Assembly: GCF_000430625.1 (NCBI RefSeq)
Contig: NZ_AUMJ01000053.1
Span: 1-40,527, forward strand
Reading direction: 5' to 3'
DNA length: 40,527 nucleotides
Origin: Aneurinibacillus terranovensis DSM 18919
GTDB taxonomy: Bacteria; Bacillota; Bacilli; Aneurinibacillales; Aneurinibacillaceae
Under the pieces are notes generated by a model, which saw nothing but the letters and a program-made list of their open reading frames with translations, ran no database searches and had not been told where the DNA came from. Both the position numbers and the translations under genes were made by a program. Shown here in pieces: positions 8,974 through 18,947 of this stretch (positions are counted from its first letter, which is position 1; each line of letters opens with the position of its first letter).

Positions 8974-9525
8974 TTATTTTTGTACAGACGGATTTCCCTG
9001 ATTCAGTGCATCCAGAATATTTTTTTTCACCTGCAAAAGCGCCTGCTTTTGGGTGATCATATCTTGCTTAATCGTAATCAGTTTGGTAAGCGCAGCGGTT
9101 TCGCCGGGAACATCCTTATTCTTTTTCGCCGTACGGAAGGCTTGAACCTGTTCTTTCTGGCTCTGGTTGAGCTTTTTCATTTCAGCCGTAATGTTCTTAT
9201 GCTGGTCGCGCAGCGTTTTTACGCTTTGCGTCAGCGCTTTATACTGCGGATTAGCGGCGGACCGAAGCGATTTCACCTTCGCTTTAATCTGGGACGTTTC
9301 ATCTTTCAATTGAGCATTCAACGTTTTTTTCTGTTGTTGGAAATTTTTAAGCTGGTCCTTTAAACTCTGGACAGCCGGATCCTGGGCTTTCACTGTTGTG
9401 GTTGTGCTTGCGGCAGGTGCGGCAGGTGCAGCCGTTGCCGACGAATCATTGGAAGCTGCATATACAGCGGATGAAAATACAGATAAAGAAGCAACGACTG
9501 CAAAGGCAGCGAGTTTCTTATTCAT
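8974..9525 (-). CDS. Secreted, highly charged coiled-coil protein of unknown function
   Basis: The 183-residue protein begins with a clear signal peptide (MNKKLAAFAVVASLSVFSSAVYAA, written here as MNKKLAAFAVV then ASLSVFSSAVYAA), with cleavage expected after AYA-like VYA near residue 23. A short Ala/Ser/Pro/Thr-rich linker follows, then about 130 residues rich in Lys, Gln, Leu and Ala with heptad-like spacing, predicted to be long helices. An AGGAGG ribosome site lies 8-9 bases upstream of the ATG. I recognise no family; the composition recalls extracytoplasmic helical chaperone-like proteins such as Spy/CpxP, but no diagnostic motif (for example LTxxQ) is clear. It sits just upstream of a two-component system on the same strand. 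Confidence 0.8.
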   Translation of the reverse strand: MNKKLAAFAVVASLSVFSSAVYAASNDSSATAAPAAPAASTTTTVKAQDPAVQSLKDQLKNFQQQKKTLNAQLKDETSQIKAKVKSLRSAANPQYKALTQSVKTLRDQHKNITAEMKKLNQSQKEQVQAFRTAKKNKDVPGETAALTKLITIKQDMITQKQALLQVKKNILDALNQGNPSVQK

Positions 9526-9956
9526 TGGTTATTTCCTCCTTGGAAAATGGAATTGTTTTGCAGCATTTGATATTGTAGCGCAGGAATGTGTCCGGAATAT
9601 GTCAAGCCCGATATCTGGTATTGGATGCCTCAATTCTCCTTCAACTCTCCTCATTTCAACCGGTTTTATTGATCGAAGCATTCCAATCCCTGTCTATCAC
9701 AATCCCGCATTCGCATTGAAATACTCGTTCGGAAAGAGACAACTTCTCCGAACAAACATATCTTTTGCCTAGTCAGATAGGGTGTCATCCATTGCTTTTC
9801 TACGAATTTGACGACCAAAACAAGATGATAATACAATGAGAATATCGAATGATTATTATTGTCTAAATTCGTTGATATAACAGCCTTTCATTTATCTAAG
9901 ACTGATTATATCATTGCACAAAAAGGGAAACAACTTTAGGCTAAGAAACTGGAGAC
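9526..9956. other. Intergenic stretch with no recognisable gene
   Basis: About 430 bases between the argF terminator and the secreted-protein gene. A plus-strand open frame crosses part of it (to about 9772), but it starts inside the secreted-protein gene, has no ribosome site and shows no recognisable domain. The region should contain the promoter for the secreted-protein gene, but I could not pick one with confidence. Confidence 0.4.
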
Positions 9957-9991
9957 AAAAAAAAATCCCGCGTCTGCTGTAGACGGGGATT
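9957..9991 (-). terminator. Intrinsic terminator of the argCBD-carAB-argF operon
   Basis: On the minus strand AATCCC-CGTCT pairs with AGACG-(C)-GGGATT around an ACAGC loop, followed by a run of T residues. It lies about 77 bases after the argF stop codon. Confidence 0.88.
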
Positions 9992-10067
9992 TCGTTTTTC
10001 TATGACATCATATTCTTAAGCCGGCGTCTTTTTATTCCATTGTCTTTCTATACTTTTCGATATCTTT

Positions 10068-11009
10068 CTATGCCATTGTCGCTACAAGAATCGCTTTCTG
10101 CGCGTGCAGCCGATTTTCCGCCTGGTCAAAGATAAAGGAGTGCGCGCCGTCGATCACCCCGGCGGAAACTTCTTCCCCACGGTGCGCCGGGAGGCAGTGG
10201 AAGAATAGATAGTCTGGCTTAGCCGCCCGCACAAGGTCTTCGTTCACCTGGAAGCCGGCAAATTTAGCCACTCGCTCCTGCTGTTCTTCTTCTTGCCCCA
10301 TACTGGCCCATACATCGGTATAGATAATGTCGGCATCCACCACCGCTTCATACGGGTCGGTTGTCACAAGGACTTCGCTTCCGCTCTCCGCCGCAAACCG
10401 GCGTGTCATCTCTGTAACATCGTCTGCCGGCAGGTAACCTTCCGGCGCACCGACCGCTACATGCATGCCTACTTTAGCGGCACCGATCATAAGAGAGTGG
10501 GCCATGTTGTTGCCGTCCCCGATGTAAGCGATCTTCAGGCCCTCCAGCTTGCCCTTCTGCTCGATAATCGTCTGGAAATCGGCCATCACCTGGCATGGAT
10601 GCTGCTTGTCGGTCAGGCCGTTAATGATTGGAATCGAGGCATACTCTGCCAGCTCTTCCACCATCTCATGGGAAAATGTCCGGATCATGATGCCATCCAG
10701 GTAGCGGGACAGCACACGGGCTGTGTCAGGCACCGGCTCGCCGCGGCCGATTTGCAGATCCTTACCGCTCAGGAAAAGCGCTGATCCTCCCAGCTGGTAC
10801 ATTCCCACTTCAAAAGAAACCCTCGTTCTCGTGGATGCTTTCTCAAAAATCAGCCCAAGCGTTTTCCCTGCCAGGTGCGGATGGGGAATTCCCTGCTTCT
10901 GTTCACTCTTAAGCTTGGCGGCAAGATCTAATAAATAAAGCAATTCTTCTTTTGTATAATCAGAGAGACAAAGAAAGTCTCTTTCCTTTAAAGGTTGTGT
11001 AGCAATCAT
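10068..11009 (-). CDS. argF: Ornithine carbamoyltransferase (anabolic)
   Basis: Transfers the carbamoyl group from carbamoyl phosphate to ornithine to make citrulline. The 313-residue protein has the carbamoyl-phosphate motif STRTR near residues 59-63, the HPCQ motif ([10 protein letters not shown]), and the ornithine-binding [11 protein letters not shown] near the C-terminus. The start ATG at 11009 overlaps the carB stop (ATGA); the longer open frame reaching 11126 lies inside carB and is not plausible. It is the last gene of the arg-car operon, consistent with carbamoyl phosphate from CarAB being used directly here. Confidence 0.96.
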   Translation of the reverse strand: MIATQPLKERDFLCLSDYTKEELLYLLDLAAKLKSEQKQGIPHPHLAGKTLGLIFEKASTRTRVSFEVGMYQLGGSALFLSGKDLQIGRGEPVPDTARVLSRYLDGIMIRTFSHEMVEELAEYASIPIINGLTDKQHPCQVMADFQTIIEQKGKLEGLKIAYIGDGNNMAHSLMIGAAKVGMHVAVGAPEGYLPADDVTEMTRRFAAESGSEVLVTTDPYEAVVDADIIYTDVWASMGQEEEQQERVAKFAGFQVNEDLVRAAKPDYLFFHCLPAHRGEEVSAGVIDGAHSFIFDQAENRLHAQKAILVATMA

Positions 11010-14000
11010 TGGACTAACTCCTTCCTTTTCTCTCCTGCAAGGTACTCCCCTAAATCTATGGCATCTCCTGCTTGATGTCCATGTACGGCCAAATACGAAG
11101 CAAACGTATCGAGAAATGTAAAGCAAGGGATGGCAAGTGTAAGCGCAAGCTGCCGGAGGGCAAAACCTAAGCGCCCGCGTTTATTGCCAAGGGTCGGCGT
11201 GTTCACAAACGCTTTAACCGGATATTTTGCGCAAAGCTGCTTAACCATTTCTTCCGTCTCTACGATTTCCTTTACTTCTACACCGCTCGACTGCAGCAGG
11301 GCTGCTGTTCCGGGCGTAGCAATAATCTGCAGCTTTAATTCTTTCAGGGCGGGAAGATACGGAATAAAATCCTGCTTATCCTGTTCGGATAGCGACAGCA
11401 AGATTGCATCGCCCGGCGCAAGCCAGTCGCAAACACCTTCCTTCCAGCCAATCGCTTTGCCGATAGCTTCCTCTACTGAATAGGAAAGGCCGATAACTTC
11501 CCCTGTCGACTTCATTTCCGGCCCTAACGCCGGGTCGACTCCATTGAGTTTAATCGTGGAAAAGACCGGACCTTTTACCGCGTAGAAATCAATGCGCGGC
11601 ATAAGGCCAGTGCCGAATCCCATATCCGCGAGTTTTCCCCCAAGCTGGGCGCGTGTTGCGAGGGCTACCATCGGCACACCGGTTACTTTGCTGACGATCG
11701 GTACAGTCCGGGACGCGCGCGGATTGACTTCCAGCACGTAAATCGTTCCCTGCTTGTCGATCACAAGCTGGATATTAATCAGCCCGCACGCTTTCATTTC
11801 GTTAGCAATGAGGGCCGCGTATCGGGCAATCTCTTCACACTGCGCCTCGTTCAGATTTGGCGACGGGAAAATGGCCATGCTGTCACCGGAGTGGACCCCG
11901 GCTCGTTCGATATGCTGGAAAATGCCCGGGATAAGGATGTCTTCCCCGTCGCATATCGCGTCGACTTCAACTTCCATTCCTGAAACGTATTTATCGATAA
12001 GCAGCGGGAATAACGCGCCCGATGAAGTGTAACGATTCCAGTCAGCAAAATATTGGTCGAGTTCTTCCGGGTTGTTTAATACAACCATTCCGCGGCCGCC
12101 GATGACATAAGACGGGCGAATGAGTACCGGATACCCGATTTCTTCTGCGACAAGGTGTGCCCCCTGCTGGCTGTTGACCCCCTCACCCGGGATATGCGGG
12201 ATGTTAAGCTTACGCAGCATTTGGTAGAAAAGTTCACGGTCTTCCACCATATCAATCGCTTCTACAGACGTACCATAGATTCGTACGCCAGCTTTTTTCA
12301 GTTTTTCCGCAAGGTTCACCGCTGTCTGACCCCCGAACTGGACCATCACGCCATCGACTTGTTCTTTCTCGATGACATTGAGTACGTCCTCAAGCGCGAG
12401 CGGCTCAAAATAAAGCTGGTCGGCTGTATTGTAATCGGTGGATACCGTTTCCGGATTGTTGTTGATAACGACCGCAGATACACCCTGTTTGCGTAACGCT
12501 TTCGCGGCATGGACGGAACAATAATCAAATTCAATCCCCTGCCCGATCCGGATCGGGCCGGAACCTAAAACGAGAACTTTCTGCGTTTTTTCCTCTACCG
12601 GCACTTCATCGCTCCCCTGCCAGGTTGAGTAATAATACGGCGTGGCGGCAACAAACTCGGCGGCGCATGTATCAACCAGCTTATATGCCGGACGCAGCTG
12701 CCATTCTTTCAAGCGCGCCCGCACTTCTTCAAAACTTACCCCGCACAGGCTGGCAATCGTACTGTCCGCAAAACCGTACAGCTTGGCTTCCTGCAGGAGT
12801 TCGCGGTCCAGATTGCGCCAGCGGGCTTCCTTCAGCTGATTTTCAAGTTTGACGATACGCTGCAGGGCACGGAGGAAAAAGCGGTCTACCTGCGTTTTCT
12901 CATGGAGTTCTTCGATGTCCATTCCGCGGCGCAGCGCTTCAGCAATGTAAAAAATCCGAAGATCCGTTGCGTCCGTCAGCGCCTCATCTATCTCTTGTGC
13001 GCTTGCCTCTTTTACATACGAAAGCTCCACATGATGCACGCCGATTTCAAGCGAACGAATGCCTTTCAGGAGCGCGCCTTCGAGCGTGCGGTCAATCGAC
13101 ATGACTTCCCCCGTTGCTTTCATCTGTGTGCCAAGCATCCGGTCGGCGTGAGGAAATTTATCAAACGGCCAGCGCGGAATTTTCGCCACAATGTAATCGA
13201 TCGCGGGCTCAAAACTCGCGTACGTATACCCTGTGATCGGATTAATCACTTCATCGAGATGGTAGCCGAGCGCCAGCTTAGCCGCCGTTCGTGCAATTGG
13301 ATAACCCGTCGCTTTCGAAGCCAGCGCGGAGGAACGGCTCACCCGTGGATTGACCTCAATCAAATAATACTGTTCACTCTGCGGATCAAGCGCAAACTGA
13401 ATGTTACAGCCGCCGACAACACCGAGCGAGCGAATCACCTTGCAGGAAACCGAACGCAGCATTTGATACTGGCGGTCCGTTAACGTCTGGGAAGGGGCAA
13501 ACACGATGGAATCCCCGGTATGGATGCCCACCGGATCGAAGTTCTCCATATTACAGACGATAATGCACGTATCATTCGCGTCGCGCATCACTTCATACTC
13601 AATTTCTTTCCACCCTTTGACACTGCGTTCAATGAGAACCTGCTGAATCGGACTGGCAGCCAGTCCTCTCCGGGCAACCGCCTGCAGTTCTTCCTCCGTA
13701 TTGGCGATGCCACCCCCGGCACCGCCAAGCGTATAGGCCGGACGAACGATAACCGGATACCCGATGCTTGCCGCAAATTCAACCGCATCTTCCACTGTCT
13801 GAACGGTTTTGCTTTCCGCAACGGGCTCACCGATTTCTTTCATCATTTGTTTGAACTGTTCGCGATCCTCGCCTTTGATGATCGTATCCAGCGGTGTTCC
13901 CAGCAGTTCCACACCATATTTGGAGAGAACGCCTGCCTCGGAGAGTTCCACCGCAAGATTGAGCCCTGTCTGGCCGCCCAGCGTGGGAAGTACGCCATCC

Positions 14001-14248
14001 GGACGCTCTTTGTCGATAATTTTTTCGACCGACGCTAGCGTCAGCGGCTCCATATAGATGCGATCCGCCACTTCCTCATCCGTCATAATTGTGGCCGGGT
14101 TGTTGTTGACGAGAATGACCTCGACTCCCTCTTCACGAAGGGCAAGGCACGCTTGTGCCCCTGCGTAATCGAATTCGGCGGCCTGGCCAATCACGATCGG
14201 ACCGGAACCGAGTACAAGCACTTTTTTTATCTCTGGTCGTTTAGGCAT
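11006..14248 (-). CDS. carB: Carbamoyl-phosphate synthase, large subunit (arginine-linked)
   Basis: Makes carbamoyl phosphate from bicarbonate, ATP and ammonia channelled from CarA. The 1080-residue protein has the expected internal duplication: each half starts with a related nucleotide-binding segment ([21 protein letters not shown] near the N-terminus and [19 protein letters not shown] near residue 560). Each half also carries an ATP-grasp domain with [17 protein letters not shown] or [15 protein letters not shown] blocks. The C-terminal MGS-like regulatory domain is shorter and divergent. The start overlaps the carA stop by 8 bases and its end overlaps argF by 4. Embedding between argD and argF indicates the arginine-specific rather than the pyrimidine-linked enzyme (inference from context). 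Confidence 0.96.
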   Translation of the reverse strand: MPKRPEIKKVLVLGSGPIVIGQAAEFDYAGAQACLALREEGVEVILVNNNPATIMTDEEVADRIYMEPLTLASVEKIIDKERPDGVLPTLGGQTGLNLAVELSEAGVLSKYGVELLGTPLDTIIKGEDREQFKQMMKEIGEPVAESKTVQTVEDAVEFAASIGYPVIVRPAYTLGGAGGGIANTEEELQAVARRGLAASPIQQVLIERSVKGWKEIEYEVMRDANDTCIIVCNMENFDPVGIHTGDSIVFAPSQTLTDRQYQMLRSVSCKVIRSLGVVGGCNIQFALDPQSEQYYLIEVNPRVSRSSALASKATGYPIARTAAKLALGYHLDEVINPITGYTYASFEPAIDYIVAKIPRWPFDKFPHADRMLGTQMKATGEVMSIDRTLEGALLKGIRSLEIGVHHVELSYVKEASAQEIDEALTDATDLRIFYIAEALRRGMDIEELHEKTQVDRFFLRALQRIVKLENQLKEARWRNLDRELLQEAKLYGFADSTIASLCGVSFEEVRARLKEWQLRPAYKLVDTCAAEFVAATPYYYSTWQGSDEVPVEEKTQKVLVLGSGPIRIGQGIEFDYCSVHAAKALRKQGVSAVVINNNPETVSTDYNTADQLYFEPLALEDVLNVIEKEQVDGVMVQFGGQTAVNLAEKLKKAGVRIYGTSVEAIDMVEDRELFYQMLRKLNIPHIPGEGVNSQQGAHLVAEEIGYPVLIRPSYVIGGRGMVVLNNPEELDQYFADWNRYTSSGALFPLLIDKYVSGMEVEVDAICDGEDILIPGIFQHIERAGVHSGDSMAIFPSPNLNEAQCEEIARYAALIANEMKACGLINIQLVIDKQGTIYVLEVNPRASRTVPIVSKVTGVPMVALATRAQLGGKLADMGFGTGLMPRIDFYAVKGPVFSTIKLNGVDPALGPEMKSTGEVIGLSYSVEEAIGKAIGWKEGVCDWLAPGDAILLSLSEQDKQDFIPYLPALKELKLQIIATPGTAALLQSSGVEVKEIVETEEMVKQLCAKYPVKAFVNTPTLGNKRGRLGFALRQLALTLAIPCFTFLDTFASYLAVHGHQAGDAIDLGEYLAGEKRKELVQ

Positions 14249-15311
14249 AGCTTTTCTCTCCTGTTAACTCACATTGTTGTACGAATTGTTCAAACAAATA
14301 ATGCGTATCCTCCGGTCCCGGATGGGCTTCCGGGTGAAACTGCACGGATGAAATCGGCAAATACTTATGGCGCACGCCTTCACACGATCCGTCGTTGACA
14401 TTGCGAAACGTCTGAATTAATGGGGTATTTTCCAATTCATTCGTTTTAACAACATACCCATGGTTTTGTGAAGTGATATAAACCTTACCTGTTTCAAGAT
14501 TTTTCACCGGATGGTTGCTTCCGCGATGGCCGTATGGAAGGCGCTCGGTATCGCAGCCGTAAATCAGTGAAATCAGCTGGTGGCCGAGGCAAATGCCCAT
14601 CGTCGGGTACCTTTCAATAATCATTTGCAACTCTTTTAAGTGAGGCTGCAGCTCTTTGGGGTCCCCCGGTCCATTTGAGAGAAAAACCCCGTCCGGGTTC
14701 AGTGCGGCTGCTTCACTGCTCGTTACATGATAAGGAACAACCGTTACCCGGCAACCGAGTGCAAGCAATTGAAGAAGAATATTTTTCTTATAGCCGTAAT
14801 CAATCAGCATAATATGCGGACCCGATGCGTCTTTTCCATACTCCTGCTTCTCCTTTACGGATACCTCCCGGACAAGACCACGAAGCGGCTGCGCCGGGCA
14901 TGCCGCCTGTTTGTCCGTCGTTAACAGTCCGTAGACTTCACCCCGGGTACGCACAATTTGAGTAATCGCGCGCGTATCCACACCGGACAACCCTCCGATG
15001 CCGAACTGGCGGGCGATATCCGCCAGTGAACGGTCCGCCTGATAATGGCTCGGTTCCTGGCACAGTGTGCCTACAATCAGCGCTCTGCACGCCGGTTTGA
15101 TGCTTTCATAATCCATATCATTAATGCCATAGTTTCCGATGAGCGGATACGTAAACGTAACAATCTGTCCAGCGTAAGAGGGATCGGAGAGAACCTCTTG
15201 ATAACCGGTCATTCCTGTATTAAATACGACCTCTCCCGTACAGATACGTGTATCGCCAAACCATTCTCCCTCGAAAATATCGCCCGTACTTAACACAAGA
15301 TATCCTTTCAT
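14241..15311 (-). CDS. carA: Carbamoyl-phosphate synthase, small (glutaminase) subunit
   Basis: Hydrolyses glutamine and passes ammonia to CarB. The 356-residue protein has an N-terminal CPSase small-chain domain ([21 protein letters not shown] is present, here shortened to [14 protein letters not shown]) and a class I glutamine amidotransferase domain. The nucleophile lies in GICLGHQ, and the catalytic His-Glu in FHPEA near the C-terminus. I chose the ATG at 15311 because AAAAGGAG precedes it; the upstream in-frame ATG at 15362 lacks both a ribosome site and family similarity. It lies 105 bases after argD, a gap that contains small hairpins but no clear promoter. Confidence 0.95.
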   Translation of the reverse strand: MKGYLVLSTGDIFEGEWFGDTRICTGEVVFNTGMTGYQEVLSDPSYAGQIVTFTYPLIGNYGINDMDYESIKPACRALIVGTLCQEPSHYQADRSLADIARQFGIGGLSGVDTRAITQIVRTRGEVYGLLTTDKQAACPAQPLRGLVREVSVKEKQEYGKDASGPHIMLIDYGYKKNILLQLLALGCRVTVVPYHVTSSEAAALNPDGVFLSNGPGDPKELQPHLKELQMIIERYPTMGICLGHQLISLIYGCDTERLPYGHRGSNHPVKNLETGKVYITSQNHGYVVKTNELENTPLIQTFRNVNDGSCEGVRHKYLPISSVQFHPEAHPGPEDTHYLFEQFVQQCELTGEKSYA

Positions 15312-15416
15312 CTCAGCCACTCCTTTTCCTATCTCGCTGATTCTTCGCCGGCTTTTCGGCACACAGCCGATACCGGTCGGCCGCTGCTGCTTCGGGAGCA
15401 GCTGGTGCCGGACTCT

Positions 15417-16598
15417 TTATTCGTTCGCAACCGGCTCTTTCATCCGGTTGAGCACATTTTCGAGTACGTCAACCGCACGGTCAATTTCTTCTTTTTTTAT
15501 CGTAAAAGGCGGAAGAATCCGCAGCACGTTCGGACCTGCCTGCAGCATCAAAATACTTTCCGCTCTCATCTGCTCAATGATGCCTGCCACTTCTCCCGTC
15601 ATTTCCATTCCAATCATCAGCCCTTTGCCGCGCACCTTAACGATAGTCGGGTTTGCAGCGGCAAGCGCTTCAAGCTTTTCTTTAAAATAAACACCCAAGC
15701 CGTGAACCTGTGCCACGTATCCGTCTTCTTCCAACGTTTCGAGGGTAGCAAGCGCAGCGGATGAGGCCAGCGGATTGCCTCCGAATGTGGTACCATGACT
15801 GCCAGGCCCGAATGCTTCAACAAGTTTTTCTTTTCCGACAATAGCGCCGATCGGGAACCCGCTCCCCAATCCTTTCGCCATCGTAATGATATCAGGCTCT
15901 ATATCGTAATGCTGGTAGGCAAACCATTTACCGGTGCGGCCGATGCCTGTCTGGACTTCATCGACAATAAGCAGCAGATTGTGTTTCGCACAGAGTGTTT
16001 TTATCTGCTCGACAAATTCCGGGTCAGCCGGATTGACACCGCCTTCCCCCTGAATCATCTCCAGCATAATCGCGCACGTTTTATCCGATATCGCGTCTTG
16101 TAACGCGCGGCTGTCGTTATAAGGGACAGTAACAAATCCTTCGGGCAGCGGGTCAAATCCCTCTTTCACTTTCGCCTGGCCTGTGGCGGTAAGAGTGGCC
16201 AGCGTCCGGCCGTGAAACGATTGCGTAAAGGTAATCACCTCATACCGCGGTTCATTCAGTATCTTTTGCGTATATTTTCGCGCGAGCTTAATGGCTGCCT
16301 CATTCGCTTCCGCACCGCTGTTACAGAAAAAGGCGCGATCGCCGCAGGTTAAGGAAACAAGCTTTTCCGCCAGCTTCTCCTGCACCGGAATTTCAAACAG
16401 GTTCGAGCAGTGCCAGAGCGTGTTGAGCTGTTCCTGTACTTTTTCTTTCACTTTAGGAGGAACGTTACCGAGCGAAGTGACCGCAATACCCGCAATCAGA
16501 TCAAGATATTTTTTACCGGATTCGTCATACAGGTAATTGCCTTCCCCGCGTACAATGCGAATCGGCCAGCGCCCGTAATTTGGAAATAAGCTGCTCAT
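15417..16598 (-). CDS. argD: Acetylornithine aminotransferase
   Basis: A PLP-dependent class III aminotransferase that converts N-acetylglutamate semialdehyde to N-acetylornithine. The 393-residue protein has the PLP-binding cues NSGAEANEAAIKLAR, SFHGRT, VDEVQTGIGRTG, and the Schiff-base lysine in TMAKGLGSGFPIGA near residue 245. The substrate-phosphate loop HGTTFGGNPLA is also present. The start ATG overlaps the argB stop in an ATGA arrangement, giving tight coupling. The position in the argC-B-D order supports the acetylornithine rather than ornithine or GABA aminotransferase assignment. Confidence 0.94.
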   Translation of the reverse strand: MSSLFPNYGRWPIRIVRGEGNYLYDESGKKYLDLIAGIAVTSLGNVPPKVKEKVQEQLNTLWHCSNLFEIPVQEKLAEKLVSLTCGDRAFFCNSGAEANEAAIKLARKYTQKILNEPRYEVITFTQSFHGRTLATLTATGQAKVKEGFDPLPEGFVTVPYNDSRALQDAISDKTCAIMLEMIQGEGGVNPADPEFVEQIKTLCAKHNLLLIVDEVQTGIGRTGKWFAYQHYDIEPDIITMAKGLGSGFPIGAIVGKEKLVEAFGPGSHGTTFGGNPLASSAALATLETLEEDGYVAQVHGLGVYFKEKLEALAAANPTIVKVRGKGLMIGMEMTGEVAGIIEQMRAESILMLQAGPNVLRILPPFTIKKEEIDRAVDVLENVLNRMKEPVANE

Positions 16599-17395
16599 CC
16601 GAACATCGCCTTTCTTTCTTTTATAATTTTTGTCCCGGCAGGCTCCCCGCCCGCAGCTTTAAGGAGAATTCCGGGCTCATATCCATCGACGATTAAAACT
16701 TCTTCCACATCTTGGCCGAGCGCATCAAGCGCAGCCTTTACTTTTGGTATCATGCCGCCGTAGATAACCCCGTCGGCGATGAAAGCTTCAATTTGCGTTT
16801 TGGTTAACTCGGGAAGCACCTGCGGCCTTCCATCCGCTTCCTTCATAACACCGGGAACATCCGTGACCATCACAAGCTGCTGAACACCGAGAGCTCCCGC
16901 CACCGCACCGGCCATCGTATCCGCGTTCACATTGTAGAACTGGCCGGCTGTGTCGATGCCGATCGGGGCTAACACAGGGATGCATCCCGCTTCGCTAAGC
17001 GCTTGAATCACATGGGGCTGAATGGTTTCTATCACCCCGACAAACCCAAGGTGTTCCGGTCCCTGCTTTACCACCATCGTCGCTCCGTCAATTCCGCTTA
17101 TGCCGACCGCACAGCCGCCGGCTTGCTGGATGCGGCCGACAACCTGTTTGTTTGTCTGGCCGATCAACACCATCTGGGCGACTTTCAGTGTTTCGGCATC
17201 TGTCACGCGGAGCCCGTCGATAAAATGGGGTTCGATTCCCATTTGCTTAAGCGTACCGGAAATCGCCGGCCCCCCACCGTGGACAATGACGGGGTCAATA
17301 CCGCTCTGCTTAAGAGCCGCAATATCCTGATAAAACGAGTCAGGCAGTTGGTCGAGTGTACTGCCCCCGCATTTAATGACTACTTTTTTTCCCAC
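16595..17395 (-). CDS. argB: Acetylglutamate kinase
   Basis: Phosphorylates N-acetylglutamate using ATP. I start it at the GTG at 17395, giving 266 residues beginning MGKKVVIKCGGS. GAAGGTGG lies just upstream of that GTG, whereas the longer frame from 17434 adds 13 residues (PFEDKKAEEGG) outside the family core and lacks a ribosome site. The amino-acid kinase motifs KCGGST, VHGGGPAIS and NVNADTMAGAVAGAL are present. The gene overlaps argD by 4 bases. The expected preceding gene, argJ, is absent; argC comes directly before it. Confidence 0.95.
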   Translation of the reverse strand: MGKKVVIKCGGSTLDQLPDSFYQDIAALKQSGIDPVIVHGGGPAISGTLKQMGIEPHFIDGLRVTDAETLKVAQMVLIGQTNKQVVGRIQQAGGCAVGISGIDGATMVVKQGPEHLGFVGVIETIQPHVIQALSEAGCIPVLAPIGIDTAGQFYNVNADTMAGAVAGALGVQQLVMVTDVPGVMKEADGRPQVLPELTKTQIEAFIADGVIYGGMIPKVKAALDALGQDVEEVLIVDGYEPGILLKAAGGEPAGTKIIKERKAMFG

Positions 17396-17436
17396 CGTTC
17401 CACCTTCTTCGGCTTTCTTATCTTCAAAAGGCACCT

Positions 17437-17475
17437 AAGGCAATCGCCTGTGCCTTCAGCTTGGCGCTTGCCAAG
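17437..17475 (-). other. Two tandem hairpins in the argC-argB gap
   Basis: On the minus strand CTTGGC-AAGC-GCCAAG (17460-17475) is followed by AAGGCA-N8-TGCCTT (17437-17456). They lie between the argC stop and the argB start, exactly where argJ normally sits. Neither has a T-run. They could be mRNA processing or stabilising structures, or a scar of gene loss. Confidence 0.5.
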
Positions 17476-17477
17476 TT

Positions 17478-18515
17478 TTACGGGAAAACAGGGGTGAAAT
17501 TCAGACCCGTTGTTTCCGGTAATCCAAACATAAGATTCATATTCTGAACCGCCTGGCCGGCAGCCCCTTTCACCACATTATCGATGACCGACAGTACAAT
17601 AATGCGGCCCGTTCGCTGATCGATATGCCAGGCGATATCGCAGTAATTCGACCCGTACACTTCTTTTGTTTTCGGGTAAGAACCTGGCTGGCGCAGGCGC
17701 ACAAACGGCTTTCCTTCGTACGCCTGATTGAAAGCATCCGCCACCCGGCCTTCTGTTGCCCCCGCTGTCAGAGCTGCGTAGCTTGTCGTGAGAATCCCAC
17801 GATTCATCGGCACCAAGTGCGGCGTAAACGAAATGATTGCTTCTTTGCCGGTGAGCTTCGTCAGAATTTGTTCAATCTCCGGTGTATGCTGGTGTATTGC
17901 CACTTTGTAAGCGGAGATACTTTCGTTCACTTCGCAAAAGTGACTGCCGAGTGTGACCGAGCGACCCGCACCCGTTACCCCTGATTTGGCGTCGATAATA
18001 ATGGACGTTTCCTCGATGATCCCCGCCTGCAAAAGCGGAAGCAAACTCAGCAGCGCTGCCGTCGGAAAACATCCCGGGTTTGCAATGACCTGCGCCTGTT
18101 GAATCGCATCGGCCATCCATTCGGACAAGCCATAAACCGCTTGATCCAGATATTCCTGCGGAGCGGGTTCTTTTCGGTACCATGTTTTGTATACATCAGT
18201 AGTTGCCAATCGCAAATCTCCAGATAAGTCAATGACTTTTAATGAATCATTCATTAATTTCGGGATAAGCTGACCGCTTACGCCCGATGGTGTAGCAATA
18301 AATACAACGTCTGCAGTGCACTGAATTTCCTCAACATTGATTTCATGAAGATCCTCCGTAAAAACATACTGCAGATGCGGATAAATAGCCTGCATGGAAT
18401 TCCCGGCCTGTGAATTTGAATAAACGGCTGAAATACGAGCCTCGGGGTGCTGCAATAACAGGCGAATCAGTTCGACCCCGCTGTAACCGGTGGCTCCTAT
18501 GATTGAAATGTTCAC
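17478..18515 (-). CDS. argC: N-acetyl-gamma-glutamyl-phosphate reductase
   Basis: NADPH-dependent reduction of N-acetylglutamyl phosphate to the semialdehyde. The 345-residue protein starts at a GTG (18515) with AGGAGG seven bases upstream. The N-terminal Rossmann motif GATGYSGVELIRLL, the catalytic cysteine in ANPGCFPTA near residue 148, and the HxHxPEI segment (HQHTPEIEQIL) are intact. It is the first gene of the arg-car operon, behind a strong sigma-A-like promoter overlapped by an ARG box. Confidence 0.96.
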   Translation of the reverse strand: MNISIIGATGYSGVELIRLLLQHPEARISAVYSNSQAGNSMQAIYPHLQYVFTEDLHEINVEEIQCTADVVFIATPSGVSGQLIPKLMNDSLKVIDLSGDLRLATTDVYKTWYRKEPAPQEYLDQAVYGLSEWMADAIQQAQVIANPGCFPTAALLSLLPLLQAGIIEETSIIIDAKSGVTGAGRSVTLGSHFCEVNESISAYKVAIHQHTPEIEQILTKLTGKEAIISFTPHLVPMNRGILTTSYAALTAGATEGRVADAFNQAYEGKPFVRLRQPGSYPKTKEVYGSNYCDIAWHIDQRTGRIIVLSVIDNVVKGAAGQAVQNMNLMFGLPETTGLNFTPVFP

Positions 18516-18549
18516 CGTGTTTCCTCCTGCTTGTAAGCGACCTTGTAAT

Positions 18550-18587
18550 TTATGAATTATTATACATTGTATAGTATATTAATTCAA
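18550..18587 (-). promoter_or_regulatory. argC operon promoter with ARG box
   Basis: Minus strand: -35 TTGAAT (18582-18587), 17-base spacer, perfect -10 TATAAT (18559-18564). The sequence around the -10, ATGTATAATAATTCATAA (18550-18567), closely resembles the ArgR/AhrC ARG box and overlaps the -10, a repression geometry. The promoter lies about 45 bases upstream of the argC GTG. Confidence 0.7.
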
Positions 18588-18701
18588 TTACTTTTTTTGA
18601 ATGACGACACGTACTACTAAAATTGAATGGAAATTGGTTTAAAGAATCAATTCGGTTGAGTACAATAAATACAAAACCTAGTAATAGGGAAGGTGGTTAT
18701 T

Positions 18702-18947
18702 GTGCGGGAATTTCAGATGGAAGACTTTTTTAGAGATATCGATCGAAAGCAGAAAGAAGTCAATGAATTGGCGTATACACGCTTTAGAAGCGGTACGCGT
18801 AAAGTAAGGATTCGCCCACGGGATGAAGATGAAAAGAGATGTTTGGACATTATTTGCCGGGAGAAGTGGCTGCGAGCGGTAAGAGAAGGTAAGGTAAAAT
18901 ATATCAGCGACAGGGAGATGGATTATGTTATCGATGGAGAAGTATAA
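18702..18947 (+). CDS. Small charged protein of unknown function, paired with a nucleotidyltransferase-like gene
   Basis: An 81-residue protein, acidic and basic residues in alternation, with no signal peptide or membrane segment. I place the start at the GTG at 18702 (MREFQMEDFF) because GGGAAGGTGG lies just upstream; an in-frame GTG at 18693 falls within that ribosome site. It overlaps the following nucleotidyltransferase-like gene by 23 bases, so the two are coupled. I do not recognise a family. The arrangement (short first gene, coupled nucleotidyltransferase second) recalls toxin-antitoxin or regulator pairs, but no DNA-binding motif is certain. A TACAAT at 18661-18666 may be the -10, though no good -35 is visible. 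Confidence 0.65.
   Translation: MREFQMEDFFRDIDRKQKEVNELAYTRFRSGTRKVRIRPRDEDEKRCLDIICREKWLRAVREGKVKYISDREMDYVIDGEV

Noticed and set aside
12902-14038. Plus-strand open frames of 193 and 172 codons
   Set aside because: Antisense to carB; no domain and no ribosome site.
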